Positions 7,014 to 7,072 of a stretch of 7,072 nucleotides of DNA are shown here, piece by piece. A program made the translations under genes and the position numbers. Source of the stretch: Oscillospiraceae bacterium (lineage in GTDB: Bacteria > Bacillota > Clostridia > Oscillospirales > Ruminococcaceae). The stretch lies in assembly GCA_900768675.1 (NCBI GenBank), contig CAAGDT010000201.1:1-7072 (forward strand), written 5' to 3'. The notes under the pieces are model-generated. The model saw only the letters and a list, made by a program, of their open reading frames with translations. It was not told where the DNA came from and searched no databases. How positions within the stretch are numbered: position 1 is the stretch's first letter; every line of letters begins with the position of its first letter.

Positions 7014-7072
7014 AAACGGACAATAGAAAAAAATCCCCTCCTATGGTATAATGTAAAAAAAGCCATAGGAGG
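6998..7072 (+). mobile_element. Probable left end of an insertion sequence (family unassigned, perhaps IS3-like)
   Basis: Homology to the ABC ATPase stops at about 6997. The following sequence starts with TG and contains GTCC (7005-7008) facing GGAC (7018-7021), a pattern seen in ends of IS3-type elements. It then has a TATAAT, and its last bases are a GGAGG placed to start a plus-strand gene just beyond the window. No transposase codons are visible here, so the family and exact boundary are inferred. Confidence 0.5.
7037..7072 (+). promoter_or_regulatory. Hairpin with -10 box in the loop and Shine-Dalgarno in the distal arm
   Basis: CCTCCTATGG (7037-7046) and CCATAGGAGG (7063-7072) form a perfect 10-bp inverted repeat around a 16-base loop; the stem could extend past the window. 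TATAAT (7047-7052) begins the loop, and AGGAGG ends the right arm. A transcript from this -10 would start around 7059 and lack the left arm, leaving the ribosome site free. A transcript entering from outside would fold and hide it. The matching -35 (about 7024-7029) is poor. Confidence 0.6.

Noticed and set aside
1..7072. CRISPR array, tRNA, rRNA or riboswitch
   Set aside because: Reading both strands I saw no regularly spaced repeats, no cloverleaf with a CCA-type end and no known riboswitch core; a covariance-model scan was not possible.

Overview
The window looks like chromosome from a low-to-mid GC Gram-positive gut or rumen bacterium of the Bacillota, most likely Ruminococcus-like (Oscillospirales). 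The evidence is a YibE/F-family membrane protein typical of Bacillota, Ruminococcus-style codon use (many CTT, AAG and GGA codons), AGG-type ribosome binding sites, and an insertion-sequence-scarred FIST/EAL signalling gene. This placement is an inference from protein and sequence style; no rRNA or other marker gene is present.

Left part (1-2788), plus strand. The window opens inside the signal peptide of a secreted alkaline phosphatase whose catalytic and metal ligands can all be located. After an 83-base gap with a stem-loop comes a polytopic YibE/F-family membrane protein, which ends at a strong terminator that could work in both directions.

Middle part (2789-3599). This stretch looks empty at first, but the minus strand carries a decayed gene in three successive frames, separated by two one-base losses. 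Rejoined, it is a protein of about 200 residues with two membrane helices and no family I recognise. It converges on the terminator. Its upstream region is shared divergently with the next gene and holds three copies of TGTAAAATTC or its complement.

Centre-right (3600-6068), plus strand. A large cytoplasmic signalling protein has the order FIST_N - FIST_C - short coiled coil - degenerate GGDEF - EAL. The EAL domain keeps the catalytic residues, so it is probably a c-di-GMP phosphodiesterase controlled by a small-molecule sensor.

Right part (6069-7072). The 3' third of an IS1380-family transposase begins directly after the EAL stop codon, followed by a candidate right terminal repeat of that element. 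Next is the promoter and first ~78 codons of an ABC transporter ATPase of the Fe(III)/polyamine/phosphonate-importer type. This gene is cut by what looks like the left end of a second, different insertion sequence. That end carries a 10-bp hairpin with a -10 box in its loop and a Shine-Dalgarno sequence in its distal arm, the layout of an anti-readthrough device for transposase translation. The right half is therefore a scarred accessory region, and the left half looks like ordinary chromosome.
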